A DNA stretch of 64,000 nucleotides, from positions 1,612,001-1,676,000 of the forward strand of contig OZ244147.1 in assembly GCA_965216105.1 (NCBI GenBank). Direction: 5' to 3'. The translations under genes and the position numbers were made by a program. How positions within the stretch are numbered: the first letter of the stretch is position 1; every line of letters begins with the position of its first letter. The notes beneath the pieces are model-generated. The model saw nothing but the letters and a program-made list of their open reading frames with translations, searched no databases and had not been told where the DNA came from. The DNA comes from JAALLB01 sp017643495 (GTDB taxonomy: Bacteria; Pseudomonadota; Alphaproteobacteria; Rhizobiales; Rhizobiaceae). This document shows positions 17,813 to 26,296 of this stretch, piece after piece.

Positions 17813-18190
17813 ATGGTTGAAACCAAAGGATCATGCGCTTGTGGCTCTATCCATTGGCAGGTAATAGGCCCCATGCGGGACATTATTGCCTGCCATTGCA
17901 GCCAATGTCGCAAGCAAAGCGGATTGTATTTTGCGGCAACTGCGGCAGAAAACAGCGACTTGACGATCAGCGGCGATACACTTTCCTGGTATGTTTCGTC
18001 AGAAGGTTCGCAAAGAGGGTTTTGTAATGTCTGCGGATCAGCATTGTTCTGGAAGCAGGACGGCAAGACCTTCACTTCGATTATGGCAGGTTCCATAGAC
18101 GGTCCGCATGATCTCAAAATCGGTAAGCACATTCATGTTTCCGACAAGGCGTCATTTTATGAAATAAATGACGGTTTGCCGCAGGAATAA
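17813..18190 (+). CDS. GFA-family (Mss4-fold) zinc protein
   Basis: A 125-residue protein of the glutathione-dependent formaldehyde-activating enzyme family (CENP-V/GFA). The zinc-site pattern is complete: GSCACG near the N-terminus, CHCSQCRK near residue 27, and FCNVCGS near residue 70. An ATG at 17813 is preferred over an overlapping GTG at 17810. GFA proteins bind zinc and sometimes glutathione, but formaldehyde activation is not established for most members. It follows the DAHP synthase gene by 23 bases. Confidence 0.85.
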   Translation: MVETKGSCACGSIHWQVIGPMRDIIACHCSQCRKQSGLYFAATAAENSDLTISGDTLSWYVSSEGSQRGFCNVCGSALFWKQDGKTFTSIMAGSIDGPHDLKIGKHIHVSDKASFYEINDGLPQE

Positions 18191-18297
18191 CTCGTATCCC
18201 GCTCGCTGGCATTGGTGAACGGTCTGTCAAGCAGGTGCGGTCTACTGGCGAAGGCTTCTAGGCACTAGATTCTTTCCGAAGTTGAAAGGATCGTGAC

Positions 18298-19098
18298 ATG
18301 AACCGGTTTCCTCCTCTTTTTCTCTCGCACGGGGCTCCAAACATGGGGTTGCACCCGAGTCCGGTTCGTGAGTTCATGAAAGGGCTAGCGAACGAATTTC
18401 CCCGACCAAGTGCGATTATCGCCTGCTCTGCACATTTTGAGACTACTGGTGCTGTCATTGTGACAGATCCGGCACCGGGCATGATTTATGATTTCAGGGG
18501 GTTTGAACCGGAACTCGGCAGGTTTGTTTATCCTGCGCCTGGCGAGCCAGGCCTGGCAGAGCGTGCTGCAGGTTTGCTGGAAGATGCGGGAATAACTGTA
18601 GGGCGGCTTGCAAAGCGGGGATATGATCATGGAACCTGGGTACCGCTCTCACTAGCCTGGCCTGATGCTGACATACCGGTTGTACAGCTTTCAATCGATC
18701 CACAGCAGGGGCCGGACTACCATTTTGCAATTGGACAAGCATTGGCTTCTCTTGCCGATGAAAAGATCGCGATTGTCGGAACCGGCAATATTACCCATAA
18801 CCTTCACGTGCTGTTTGGAGGCGGAAAAGATCCGGCTCTTGTATCCAGCATGAAACAAATGGTTGACGAATTTCTGGAGTGGTTTGACACCAAACTCATA
18901 GAGTTTGACACGGCCAGCCTGCTGAATTACCGGTCGAATGCGCCTTATGCAGCAGAAAACCACCCTACAGATGAACATCTGTTACCGATCTTTGTGGCAA
19001 TGGGCGCTGCCGGAAATGCCGTGAAGCCAATAAAACTGCATGAATCCTTTACATTCGATTTTCTGGCCATGGATGCTTGGGCGTTTCCCCAGTCCTGA
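18298..19098 (+). CDS. ygiD: DODA-type (class III extradiol) ring-cleavage dioxygenase
   Basis: A 266-residue protein of the LigB/DODA superfamily. Putative metal ligands are in LSHGAPNM near the N-terminus (His), CSAHFE near residue 42 (His) and YDHGTWVPL near residue 104 (His). The GTGNITHNLH segment near residue 161 and the C-terminal HESFTFDFLAMDAW are typical of YgiD-like proteins, which in E. coli open L-DOPA with a divalent metal. The natural substrate here is unknown. It appears to be a single gene with its own short upstream region. Confidence 0.87.
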   Translation: MNRFPPLFLSHGAPNMGLHPSPVREFMKGLANEFPRPSAIIACSAHFETTGAVIVTDPAPGMIYDFRGFEPELGRFVYPAPGEPGLAERAAGLLEDAGITVGRLAKRGYDHGTWVPLSLAWPDADIPVVQLSIDPQQGPDYHFAIGQALASLADEKIAIVGTGNITHNLHVLFGGGKDPALVSSMKQMVDEFLEWFDTKLIEFDTASLLNYRSNAPYAAENHPTDEHLLPIFVAMGAAGNAVKPIKLHESFTFDFLAMDAWAFPQS

Positions 19099-19112
19099 AG
19101 CCGGGCATTGTT

Positions 19113-19200
19113 TTGCCTCGAAATGATCATATTCCTACCGGGAACGCTTTTTATCCATGAACGTTTGTAACCGGTGAATGTAAATCAATTTCGAGGGCAA
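19113..19200 (+). other. Long-range inverted repeat in the ompA-family 5' region
   Basis: TTGCCTCGAAATGAT at 19113-19127 pairs with ATCAATTTCGAGGGCAA at 19184-19200, with one extra base bulged in each half and a 56-base loop. If transcribed it would put the start region of the OmpA-family mRNA directly below a stable stem. Whether the transcript starts upstream of it is not known. Confidence 0.4.
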
Positions 19201-19207
19201 TAACTTC

Positions 19208-21115
19208 ATGCTTTATTTTCTCAGAAACACGGCGTCGCCAGTAGCACTTATAGGTGCGCTTGCAATCGCTACCTCTTCGATGGTGCAGGTCCTGCCGGCC
19301 AATGCTCAATCTGCTGATGCACCTGCACAGGTGGAAAAGCAGAAGCAGATAGAAGACGAAGCACGTGCGGCTTCCGAGCAAGCACAAAAGCAGGCGGAAG
19401 AACAAGCGCGTCAGGCTTCCGAGGAAGCCCAGAAAGCGGCTGAGCAAGCTGCCCAGCAACAGCAAGCGGAGCAACAGGCTGCACAAAAAGCTGCCAAGGA
19501 AGCTGCACAGCAGGCTCAAGAACAGGAACAGGCTCAACAGGAAAAGCAACCTGAACCTGCTGCGCAACCTAAACCTGAGCCAGCTCCGGAACCGCAGTCT
19601 GCAGAACAATCCCAACCTGAGCAGGGCGGTGAACAGGCCCAACCCGAACAGCAGGCACAGCCTGCGGCAGACGCAGAACCTGAAGCCAAGCCTGAACAAC
19701 AGGCGCAGCCTGCGGCAGAACCTGCAGAGACAAATCAGGAAAGTGAAGCGTCTGCAAATGATGGCGCTGTGGAGCAGGAAACAAAATCTGAATCTGCCGA
19801 ACAGCAACCTTCACAGACGAAGGCTGAAAAGCGGGAGCAGCGCAAGGCTGAAAGAAAACAGAAACGCAAGGAAGAGCGTGCTGCCAAACGCAAAGAGGCC
19901 GGTGAAGCAAATGCCGAACAGACAGAAACCACAGAAGGTGAACAGTCACCTGAACAGGCGTCTGGTGATCAACCGGCTGAAGTGAGTGAGCAAGAAGCTG
20001 CACAACAAGCCGAAGAAGATGCAAAAGAACCCGCCAGTGTTTCCGCAGAGGCCGAAAAGCCAAAAGACATCGCGCCTGAATCTGCCGAACAGCAGATTGA
20101 AAAGGCCGAGAAAGAACAGGTAGTTGTTGTTCCGGACCAGATTACGCCGCAGCAACAAAAGGCACTTAAAGCAGCCGAGAAAAAGCGTCGCGATGAAGCG
20201 CGTGAACGCCGACGTGAACTGATCGGTGCGGCAGCCGTTGGTGCTGTTGTCGGTGCAGTCATTCCCCAACTTGGCGGACGTGTTGCTGCTGACGAAGGCG
20301 ATGTATTGGTGATTCAGCGTGACGACGGCTATTACATCCAGCGTGATGACAGCTCGTTGTTCCGTTCACCTGAAGCACGTGTGACCTATGAAGACCTGGG
20401 ACGTGGCAGAACCCGTGAAATCATTGAAAGGCCTAATGGTGTTACTGTTTATACCGTACGCGATGCAGGCGGCTATGTTCTGCGCCGGGTCAAGGAATAT
20501 CCTGACGGACAGCGTGTAGTGCTTTACGATTTCCGCGATGACAATCGCCGTGAGCGTATCAATTACGATCGCCGCCTTGATCCGATCCGTGTGGATATTC
20601 CACGCGAACGCTACATTGTTTCGGCACGACGTGCAGACAGGCGCCTGTTTTATGACACGCTTGTTGCTGATCCGGTCGAAGTTACGGAGGACCGCTATAC
20701 ACTGCGTGAAATTCGTGAAAATGAGCGACTTCGCGCCAAGGTAAGACGGGTTGATCTTGATACCATCAATTTTGCTACCGGTTCGGCATATGTGAGTGAA
20801 TCACAAGTCGCCTATCTCGGTGACGTTGCCGGTGCCATGCTGGATGTGATTGATCAGGACCCGAGTGCCGTGTTCTTCATTGAAGGTCATACCGATGCGG
20901 TTGGTTCGGACCTGTCCAACCTGACGTTGTCAGACCGCAGGGCAGAGGCTGTTGGCCGAATTCTGTCGGATGCGTATGACGTTCCGCCGGAAAACCTGGT
21001 CATCCAGGGTTATGGCGAGGAATACCTCAAGGTTCAGACAGAAGGCCCTTCTGCTGCAAACCGCCGGGTGACAATCCGCAATATCTCGCCACTGCTTGCT
21101 GCAAGCAACCAGTAA
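19208..21115 (+). CDS. OmpA-family protein with long Gln/Glu/Ala-rich region
   Basis: A 635-residue exported protein. A signal peptide (ends near PANAQS, residue 34) is followed by about 280 residues of low-complexity Gln/Glu/Ala/Lys sequence that should be helical or disordered. A glycine-rich hydrophobic stretch AAAVGAVVGAVIP comes near residue 345, then charged beta repeats, and a C-terminal OmpA domain from about residue 515. That domain has NFATGSAYVS, FFIEGHTDAVGSDLSN and LSDRRAEAV, the peptidoglycan-binding signature with Asp and Arg. It probably links the outer membrane or periplasm to the wall. The combination matches OmpA-like proteins of Rhizobiales. A strong terminator follows. 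Confidence 0.9.
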   Translation: MLYFLRNTASPVALIGALAIATSSMVQVLPANAQSADAPAQVEKQKQIEDEARAASEQAQKQAEEQARQASEEAQKAAEQAAQQQQAEQQAAQKAAKEAAQQAQEQEQAQQEKQPEPAAQPKPEPAPEPQSAEQSQPEQGGEQAQPEQQAQPAADAEPEAKPEQQAQPAAEPAETNQESEASANDGAVEQETKSESAEQQPSQTKAEKREQRKAERKQKRKEERAAKRKEAGEANAEQTETTEGEQSPEQASGDQPAEVSEQEAAQQAEEDAKEPASVSAEAEKPKDIAPESAEQQIEKAEKEQVVVVPDQITPQQQKALKAAEKKRRDEARERRRELIGAAAVGAVVGAVIPQLGGRVAADEGDVLVIQRDDGYYIQRDDSSLFRSPEARVTYEDLGRGRTREIIERPNGVTVYTVRDAGGYVLRRVKEYPDGQRVVLYDFRDDNRRERINYDRRLDPIRVDIPRERYIVSARRADRRLFYDTLVADPVEVTEDRYTLREIRENERLRAKVRRVDLDTINFATGSAYVSESQVAYLGDVAGAMLDVIDQDPSAVFFIEGHTDAVGSDLSNLTLSDRRAEAVGRILSDAYDVPPENLVIQGYGEEYLKVQTEGPSAANRRVTIRNISPLLAASNQ

Positions 21116-21142
21116 CGGCAGAATGAATTAATCCAGACAAAC

Positions 21143-21171
21143 AAAAGGCCCGCCAGATGGCGGGCCTTTTT
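21143..21171. terminator. Bidirectional rho-independent terminator
   Basis: AAAAGGCCCGCC pairs perfectly with GGCGGGCCTTTT around a four-base loop, with T-runs on both strands. It serves the OmpA-family gene (rightward) and grxD (leftward). Confidence 0.92.
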
Positions 21172-21195
21172 CATTTTGAATTTCCAAACTGCCAA

Positions 21196-21537
21196 TCAGG
21201 CTTGGGCACGACCGTGCTGAACAATGCCCTTTTCTGTGAGAAAGGTTTGCAATTCACCGGCCTGGAACATTTCCCTGACAATGTCGCACCCACCAACAAA
21301 TTCACCCTTCACATAAAGCTGGGGCACGGTTGGCCAGTTCGAATAGTCTTTGACACCCTGCCGGATATCGTCATCGGTCAGTACGTTCACGCCTTTGTAG
21401 TCTACGCCCAGATAATTCAGTATCTGAACGACTTGGCCGGAAAACCCGCATTGGGGAAAGTCCGGCGTTCCTTTCATGAACAGCACCATGTCGTTTGATT
21501 TGACTTCGCTGTCGATGAATTCGTTTGCTGCGCTCAT
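21196..21537 (-). CDS. grxD: Monothiol glutaredoxin, Grx4 (CGFS) family
   Basis: A 113-residue cytoplasmic protein with the CGFS active site in FMKGTPDFPQCGFSGQVV, the WPTVPQLYVKGEFVGGCDI glutathione-binding region, and normal length. CGFS glutaredoxins hold a [2Fe-2S] cluster with glutathione and work with BolA proteins in iron-sulfur cluster delivery and iron sensing. A bolA gene lies 640 bases upstream on the same strand, separated by a 43-residue membrane protein and by a DUF1428 gene on the opposite strand. Confidence 0.95.
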   Translation of the reverse strand: MSAANEFIDSEVKSNDMVLFMKGTPDFPQCGFSGQVVQILNYLGVDYKGVNVLTDDDIRQGVKDYSNWPTVPQLYVKGEFVGGCDIVREMFQAGELQTFLTEKGIVQHGRAQA

Positions 21538-21653
21538 GGATATACACCTTGTTTATGCGGATCAGGATTGTGGCCCGTGTTGCCAACGAGTGGCAATCAT
21601 AGCAATCTGTCTCCAGACATAAACACTATGGCAGAGGATTCAAGGAGAAACCA

Positions 21654-22004
21654 ATGGCCTATGTTGATGGAGTTGTGTTCGCCGTTCCAACGAGCAACCA
21701 ACAAAAGTACATCGATCATTCTTCGCAAATGGCCGATATATTCAAGAAAAACGGTGCCATACGGGTGGTTGATTGCTGGGGAGACGAGGTGCCGGCAGGG
21801 GAAGTCACATCCTTTCCGATGGCAGTCAAATGCGGTGAAGACGAAACCGTATGTTTTTCCTGGATTGAATGGCCTTCAAAAGAGGCCCGAAATGAAGGCA
21901 TGGCCAAATCGATGGAGGACATGCGGAGCAGCGAGGCCATGGAAATGCCGTTCGACGGCAAACGCATGATCTTTGGCGGCTTTGAAATGATACTGGAAAA
22001 GTGA
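21654..22004 (+). CDS. DUF1428 protein
   Basis: A 116-residue cytoplasmic protein of the DUF1428 family (dimeric ferredoxin-like alpha-beta barrel fold), function unknown. Family features are the N-terminal MAYVDGVVFAVPT, VVDCWGDEVP, SWIEWPSKEARNEGM and the C-terminal MPFDGKRMIFGGFE. A strong AAGGAGAAA ribosome site precedes the ATG. It lies on the plus strand inside what is otherwise a leftward purL-bolA-grxD block, ending six bases from the convergent small membrane protein gene. Confidence 0.9.
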   Translation: MAYVDGVVFAVPTSNQQKYIDHSSQMADIFKKNGAIRVVDCWGDEVPAGEVTSFPMAVKCGEDETVCFSWIEWPSKEARNEGMAKSMEDMRSSEAMEMPFDGKRMIFGGFEMILEK

Positions 22005-22010
22005 GGCTGT

Positions 22011-22142
22011 TTAGCTGGCAATCCAGTAGACAACTGCGAGCCAGAATACCGCAGCCACAACACCCCACCAGAAGAATGTGTCGGTCCAGAACGGCTTTTT
22101 CATTATTGGCGGAATTTTTTCAAGACCAGACGGTTTTGACAT
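22011..22142 (-). CDS. 43-residue single-pass membrane protein
   Basis: A short frame between bolA and the DUF1428 gene encodes 43 residues. The N-terminus is polar and basic (MSKPSGLEKIPPIMKKP). It is followed by FWTDTFFWWGVVAAVFWLAVVYWIAS, one clear membrane helix rich in Trp and Phe that runs to the C-terminus. It begins 34 bases after the bolA stop on the same strand and probably shares its mRNA. I do not know the family. The aromatic-rich helix with a positive N-terminus suggests a small inner-membrane protein with its N-terminus in the cytoplasm. Confidence 0.65.
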   Translation of the reverse strand: MSKPSGLEKIPPIMKKPFWTDTFFWWGVVAAVFWLAVVYWIAS

Positions 22143-22175
22143 GATCCGATACTCCGGTTGGCTGATGAGTGCCGT

Positions 22176-22409
22176 CTATTCGGGAGCACTTGTTTGAAGG
22201 GCAAGGGCATGGAGTACGCCGCCCATGTTTCCCTTCAATGCTTCATAGACCATCTGGTGCTGCTTGACGCGTGGAATACCACGAAAACTTTCGGAAACCA
22301 CTTCTGCGGCGTAATGGTCGCCGTCTCCTGCAAGGTCGCGAATGGTTACCTTGGCATCAGGAATTGCTGCCTTGATCATTTGTTCAATATCGCTTGCCGC
22401 CATTGGCAT
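22176..22409 (-). CDS. BolA family protein
   Basis: A 77-residue protein with the BolA fold: IEQMIKAAIPDAKVTIRDL, GDGDHYAAEVVSESF, then RVKQHQMVYEALKGNMGG with the conserved helix and His residues. BolA proteins bind [2Fe-2S] clusters together with CGFS glutaredoxins and act in cluster transfer or iron regulation. A GGGAGAAA ribosome site precedes the ATG by about ten bases. It starts 17 bases after purL, the usual alphaproteobacterial arrangement, and a grxD gene lies further downstream. Confidence 0.92.
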   Translation of the reverse strand: MPMAASDIEQMIKAAIPDAKVTIRDLAGDGDHYAAEVVSESFRGIPRVKQHQMVYEALKGNMGGVLHALALQTSAPE

Positions 22410-22426
22410 GGATGGATTTCTCCCTG

Positions 22427-24667
22427 TTACTGCGCTGCCTCGACCGCCGGTCTTCGCTCCATATATTCAGGAAACCATGCTTCATGAGTTGCGCGCATTT
22501 CCTGCACTGATAGTGACACGTATTTGCCGATGGTCAAGCTGTCGCCTCCCACCGTTCCAAGCCGGCTGAAGAAAACGCCCGAGCCCTCTGCATTTGCGGC
22601 AAACATGTTGGCGTAGCTTTCTTGCATGGTCATGATGTATCGGGACTGGTCTTCACCAAACAGGCTCGCATGTGGTGTTTCGCTAGCCAGATCAATCGTC
22701 ATGCCAAGGTTGTTTGCAAGGCACATTTCAGCCAAGGCGATTGCCAACCCGCCATCAGAAACATCGTGGCAGGATGTTATTTCACCGGAGCCAATTGCTG
22801 CCCGCACAAACTCGCCACGCATTCGTTCTGTCATAAGGTCAACCGGAGGAGGGGGCCCGTCCTCGATTCCCAGGCATTCGCGCAGATACAGTGACTGGCC
22901 CAGATGGCTTGCTTCTGTCCCGATCAGGAAGACCACATCGCCTTCACTCGCCCCCGAGACCTTGGTCATCTTGTCGGTTTCCTCGATCAGGCCGACGGCG
23001 GCAATCGTTGGTGTCGGCAGGATCGCTTGACCATTGGTTTCATTATACAGGGAGACATTGCCTGAAACGATTGGCATGGAGAGTGATGAAACCGCTTCAC
23101 CAATGCCGTTAATGGCAAAAACAAACTGCCCCATGATTTCCGGTTTTTCAGGATTGCCGAAATTGAGGTTGTCGGTTGTGGCGAGCGGCTCCGCACCTAC
23201 GGCACACAGGTTGCGGAAGCATTCTGCAACAGCCTGTTTGCCGCCCTCAAACGGATCGGCTTCGACATAACGTGGGGTTACATCACTGGTGAAAGCGAGG
23301 GCGCGTCCGGTCGGGTCCCCATTTTCATCGGTGAGGCGAATAACACCCGCATCGCCCCCGGGAATTTGCAATGAGTTGGACTGGATGAGCGTATCATACT
23401 GTTCCCACACCCATGCGCGAGAGCACATGTCGGGCGACCCCAGTATCTTGAGAAGCGCTGCATTGTAATCGCCCGTGTCTTCGACATCGGAAGGTTCCAG
23501 TCCGGAATGGCGGCCCGGCTCGATATAGGGGCGATCATATTCGGGGGCCTCGTCACCCAGTTCCTTGATCGGCAGGTTGGCAACTTCTTCACCCTGATGA
23601 AGAACACGGAATCTCAGATCATCCGTTGTCTTTCCGACAACAGCAAAGTCGAGACCCCATTTGACGAAGATTGCCTCGGCTTCCTTTTCCTTTGTTGGCT
23701 CCAGAACCATGAGCATCCGCTCCTGGCTTTCGGAGAGCATCATTTCGTAGGCCGTCATGTTTTCTTCGCGTACCGGAACCCGGTCAAGATCTAGTTCGAC
23801 GCCAAGATCACCCTTGGCTCCCATTTCAACTGCAGAACATGTCAGCCCGGCTGCGCCCATGTCCTGAATGGAGATAACAGCACCTGTCTGCATGAGTTCA
23901 AGGCAGGCTTCCAGCAGGCATTTTTCGGTGAATGGATCGCCGACCTGAACGGTTGGGCGTTTTTCTTCGATGTCTTCGCCAAATTCGGCTGAAGCCATGG
24001 TGGCACCACCAACCCCGTCCCGTCCGGTTTTTGCACCAAGATAAACTATGGGAAGCCCTACGCCTTTTGCTTCGGAATAAAAAATTGAATCCTTTTTGGC
24101 GATGCCTGCTGCAAATGTATTGACCAGAATGTTGCCATTGTAGCGGCTATGGAAGTTCACTTCTCCGCCAACTGTCGGGACACCGAACGAGTTTCCGTAA
24201 CCGCCAATACCGGCCACAACGCCGGATACAAGATGACGGGTTTTTGGATGATCAGGTGAGCCGAAACGCAGTGCGTTCATTGCAGCTACCGGGCGCGCTC
24301 CCATAGTGAAAACGTCACGGAGAATTCCGCCAACACCGGTGGCGGCACCCTGATACGGTTCAATGTAGGAAGGGTGGTTATGGCTTTCCATTTTGAAAAT
24401 AACAGCTTCGCCATTGCCGATGTCGACAACACCGGCATTTTCCCCGGGGCCGCAAATGACGCGGGGGCCTGTTGTCGGCAGTGTTTTCAGCCATTTTTTC
24501 GATGATTTGTAGGAACAGTGCTCGTTCCACATGGCAGACCAGATTCCCAGTTCGGTATAACTGGGCTCGCGGCCGGTCAGCTCGAGAATACGCTCAAATT
24601 CGTCGGGCTTTATGCCGTGTTCATCTACAAGTTCTACGGTAATTGGTCGTTGGTTTTCGACAGTCAT
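22427..24667 (-). CDS. purL: Phosphoribosylformylglycinamidine synthase subunit PurL
   Basis: A 746-residue protein, the size of the small-type PurL that works with separate PurQ and PurS. It makes FGAM from FGAR, ATP and glutamine-derived ammonia in purine synthesis. Signatures are WNEHCSYKSSK near residue 47, PGENAGVVDIG, KMESHNHPSYIEPYQGAATG near residue 90, GGEVNFH, a DMGAAGLTCSAVEMG segment and SCHDVSDGGLA near residue 635. purS and purQ lie 2.3-3.3 kb upstream on the same strand, with a MocR gene, a DUF1127 gene and a lipoprotein gene in between. Confidence 0.97.
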   Translation of the reverse strand: MTVENQRPITVELVDEHGIKPDEFERILELTGREPSYTELGIWSAMWNEHCSYKSSKKWLKTLPTTGPRVICGPGENAGVVDIGNGEAVIFKMESHNHPSYIEPYQGAATGVGGILRDVFTMGARPVAAMNALRFGSPDHPKTRHLVSGVVAGIGGYGNSFGVPTVGGEVNFHSRYNGNILVNTFAAGIAKKDSIFYSEAKGVGLPIVYLGAKTGRDGVGGATMASAEFGEDIEEKRPTVQVGDPFTEKCLLEACLELMQTGAVISIQDMGAAGLTCSAVEMGAKGDLGVELDLDRVPVREENMTAYEMMLSESQERMLMVLEPTKEKEAEAIFVKWGLDFAVVGKTTDDLRFRVLHQGEEVANLPIKELGDEAPEYDRPYIEPGRHSGLEPSDVEDTGDYNAALLKILGSPDMCSRAWVWEQYDTLIQSNSLQIPGGDAGVIRLTDENGDPTGRALAFTSDVTPRYVEADPFEGGKQAVAECFRNLCAVGAEPLATTDNLNFGNPEKPEIMGQFVFAINGIGEAVSSLSMPIVSGNVSLYNETNGQAILPTPTIAAVGLIEETDKMTKVSGASEGDVVFLIGTEASHLGQSLYLRECLGIEDGPPPPVDLMTERMRGEFVRAAIGSGEITSCHDVSDGGLAIALAEMCLANNLGMTIDLASETPHASLFGEDQSRYIMTMQESYANMFAANAEGSGVFFSRLGTVGGDSLTIGKYVSLSVQEMRATHEAWFPEYMERRPAVEAAQ

Positions 24668-24778
24668 GTAAGCCAGCTGTTCAGATTCCGGATGGTTGTG
24701 AACGTTTTACGCCAAACCTGCGCCGGTTTACAGCCCCGCAATCAAAATGATGGGGAGAACCAAACTGCTCTGCAATTG

Positions 24779-26206
24779 CTATTCGCAGCCGCCATCGTAC
24801 CCCGTATTTCCGCTTTCCAGCAGATTTCGAATGATCTTGAATGGTGCTTCCAGTTCTTGCCACGAGTGCGGTGAACTGAACCCCACGCGTACGCCGTGGA
24901 ACACCTGTTCAGAGCGGGTTGGTTTGAATTCATCCTCGTCGGATACCAGTATCCGGTGATCAGCAAGCGTATTCTTGAATGTACCGGAATTCCAGGGCTC
25001 CGGGAGACGGATCCACATGTAGGGAAGTGAATCACGGGAAACGATGTCGTGGTCACCCAACACTTTTCGGGCAAGGGCCGAGCGTTTTTCTGTCTCGCGA
25101 CGGATTTCATGCCTGACACGGTCTGCGTCTCCACTCAGGACAATCTGGCTTGCCATTTCCTTGAGCCAGAATGAGCCGCCTCCTGACATGAGCTTGTGTG
25201 CGTTTGCAATTCGGGCTGCATAACGGGGAGGGCATGCAATCCAGCCTGCCCGGATGCCTGCAGACACGGCCTTGGAAAGTCCGCCAACATGGAAAGTCCT
25301 GTCCGGTGCAAAGTGTGCTATCGGCTCACAATCATCATCAACCAGGGGGCCGTATATGAAGTCCTCGATAATCCAGACATTGTAGCGGTGTGCGATTTCC
25401 CCGATTGCCTTGCGGCGCTCTCTTGAGAGGCGGGCCAGTGTGGGGTTTTGCACAGCTGGCATAAGATAAAGAACCTTGGGGTGCTGCTGGGCACACAGGC
25501 GTTCAAATGCTTCTGGAATGAGGCCCGCTTCATCAAACTCGGCAATTGCTATGCGGCGACCAAGCAGGGCGGTGCTACGGGCTACCGAGCAATAGGTGAG
25601 GCCTTCAAAGGCAACCTTGTCACCGGGGGCGGTGATTGACACAATTGCAGCCATGATGCCGGCGTGGGCGCCATTTGTCGGAATTACCGTTTCGTGGTCC
25701 GGGGTCCAGCCGCCGGTTGACAGCCATTTCCGGCCAGCTTCTGTCCAGCTATCGGGAATGTCCCGGATATAATCCATGACTTTTTTCGGCTGCCCTTCGG
25801 CAATGCCACTTGCGACGCGGGCAATCGTTGTGTCCTGACCAACATCCATTGCCGAGGCGTAGCCGAAATTGATGACATCGTGTCTTGCCGTCTTGTTGGT
25901 TCCCGGCTTGGAGAGAACCGCATGAGGCGCCAGCATGGTGCCGGTTCTGTCGAGCACACCTGCCTTGTCAAGAACGTATGTTCCCCTGCCAATTTCACCC
26001 GAAACGAGCCCTCTCTCCCTGGCAAGCGCATATCCCCGGCTGATGGTCCCAACCGTAACGCCAATGTCAAAAGCTATGTTGCGTTGAGGGGGTAATTTGG
26101 TTCCAGGGGGCAGTTTGCCGGATTCAATATCATGCTCAATGGCATCGGCAAGTTCTATGTAAAGCGGATTTCCGCTCTTTTCCAATGATGGTAGCCAATT
26201 TGTCAT
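24779..26206 (-). CDS. MocR-type (GntR HTH + aminotransferase) transcriptional regulator
   Basis: A 475-residue protein with an N-terminal GntR winged helix-turn-helix (LADAIEHDIESGKLPPGTKLPPQRNIA-like region, residues 18-80) joined to a class I aminotransferase-like domain. The PLP lysine is expected in HVGGLSKAVSAGIRAGW near residue 315. MocR regulators use PLP to sense amines or amino acids and usually act on a divergent gene. Here the divergent gene encodes a DUF1127 protein 90 bases away, and repeated TGTCAATA elements lie between. The target pathway is unknown. Confidence 0.9.
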   Translation of the reverse strand: MTNWLPSLEKSGNPLYIELADAIEHDIESGKLPPGTKLPPQRNIAFDIGVTVGTISRGYALARERGLVSGEIGRGTYVLDKAGVLDRTGTMLAPHAVLSKPGTNKTARHDVINFGYASAMDVGQDTTIARVASGIAEGQPKKVMDYIRDIPDSWTEAGRKWLSTGGWTPDHETVIPTNGAHAGIMAAIVSITAPGDKVAFEGLTYCSVARSTALLGRRIAIAEFDEAGLIPEAFERLCAQQHPKVLYLMPAVQNPTLARLSRERRKAIGEIAHRYNVWIIEDFIYGPLVDDDCEPIAHFAPDRTFHVGGLSKAVSAGIRAGWIACPPRYAARIANAHKLMSGGGSFWLKEMASQIVLSGDADRVRHEIRRETEKRSALARKVLGDHDIVSRDSLPYMWIRLPEPWNSGTFKNTLADHRILVSDEDEFKPTRSEQVFHGVRVGFSSPHSWQELEAPFKIIRNLLESGNTGYDGGCE

Positions 26207-26225
26207 GGTGACAATGATTATTTTG

Positions 26226-26258
26226 ACTATGCAATAATGTCAATACATAGTGTCAATA
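26226..26258. promoter_or_regulatory. Putative MocR operator
   Basis: In the 90-base divergent region, TGTCAATA occurs twice in the same direction at 26238-26245 and 26251-26258. An inverted pair ACTATG/CATAGT overlaps them at 26226-26231 and 26246-26251. Direct repeats in the divergent region are typical of MocR-family operators; autoregulation and control of the DUF1127 gene are inferred. Confidence 0.55.
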
Positions 26259-26296
26259 ACGAAATAGATGATATATAAATAGGTTCAATCGATACA

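Noticed and set aside
19151..19807. A 218-codon minus-strand frame rich in Leu, Arg and Phe
   Set aside because: It is the mirror of the Gln/Glu/Ala-rich stalk codons of the OmpA-family gene; repeats on the antisense strand follow from that and there is no ribosome site.
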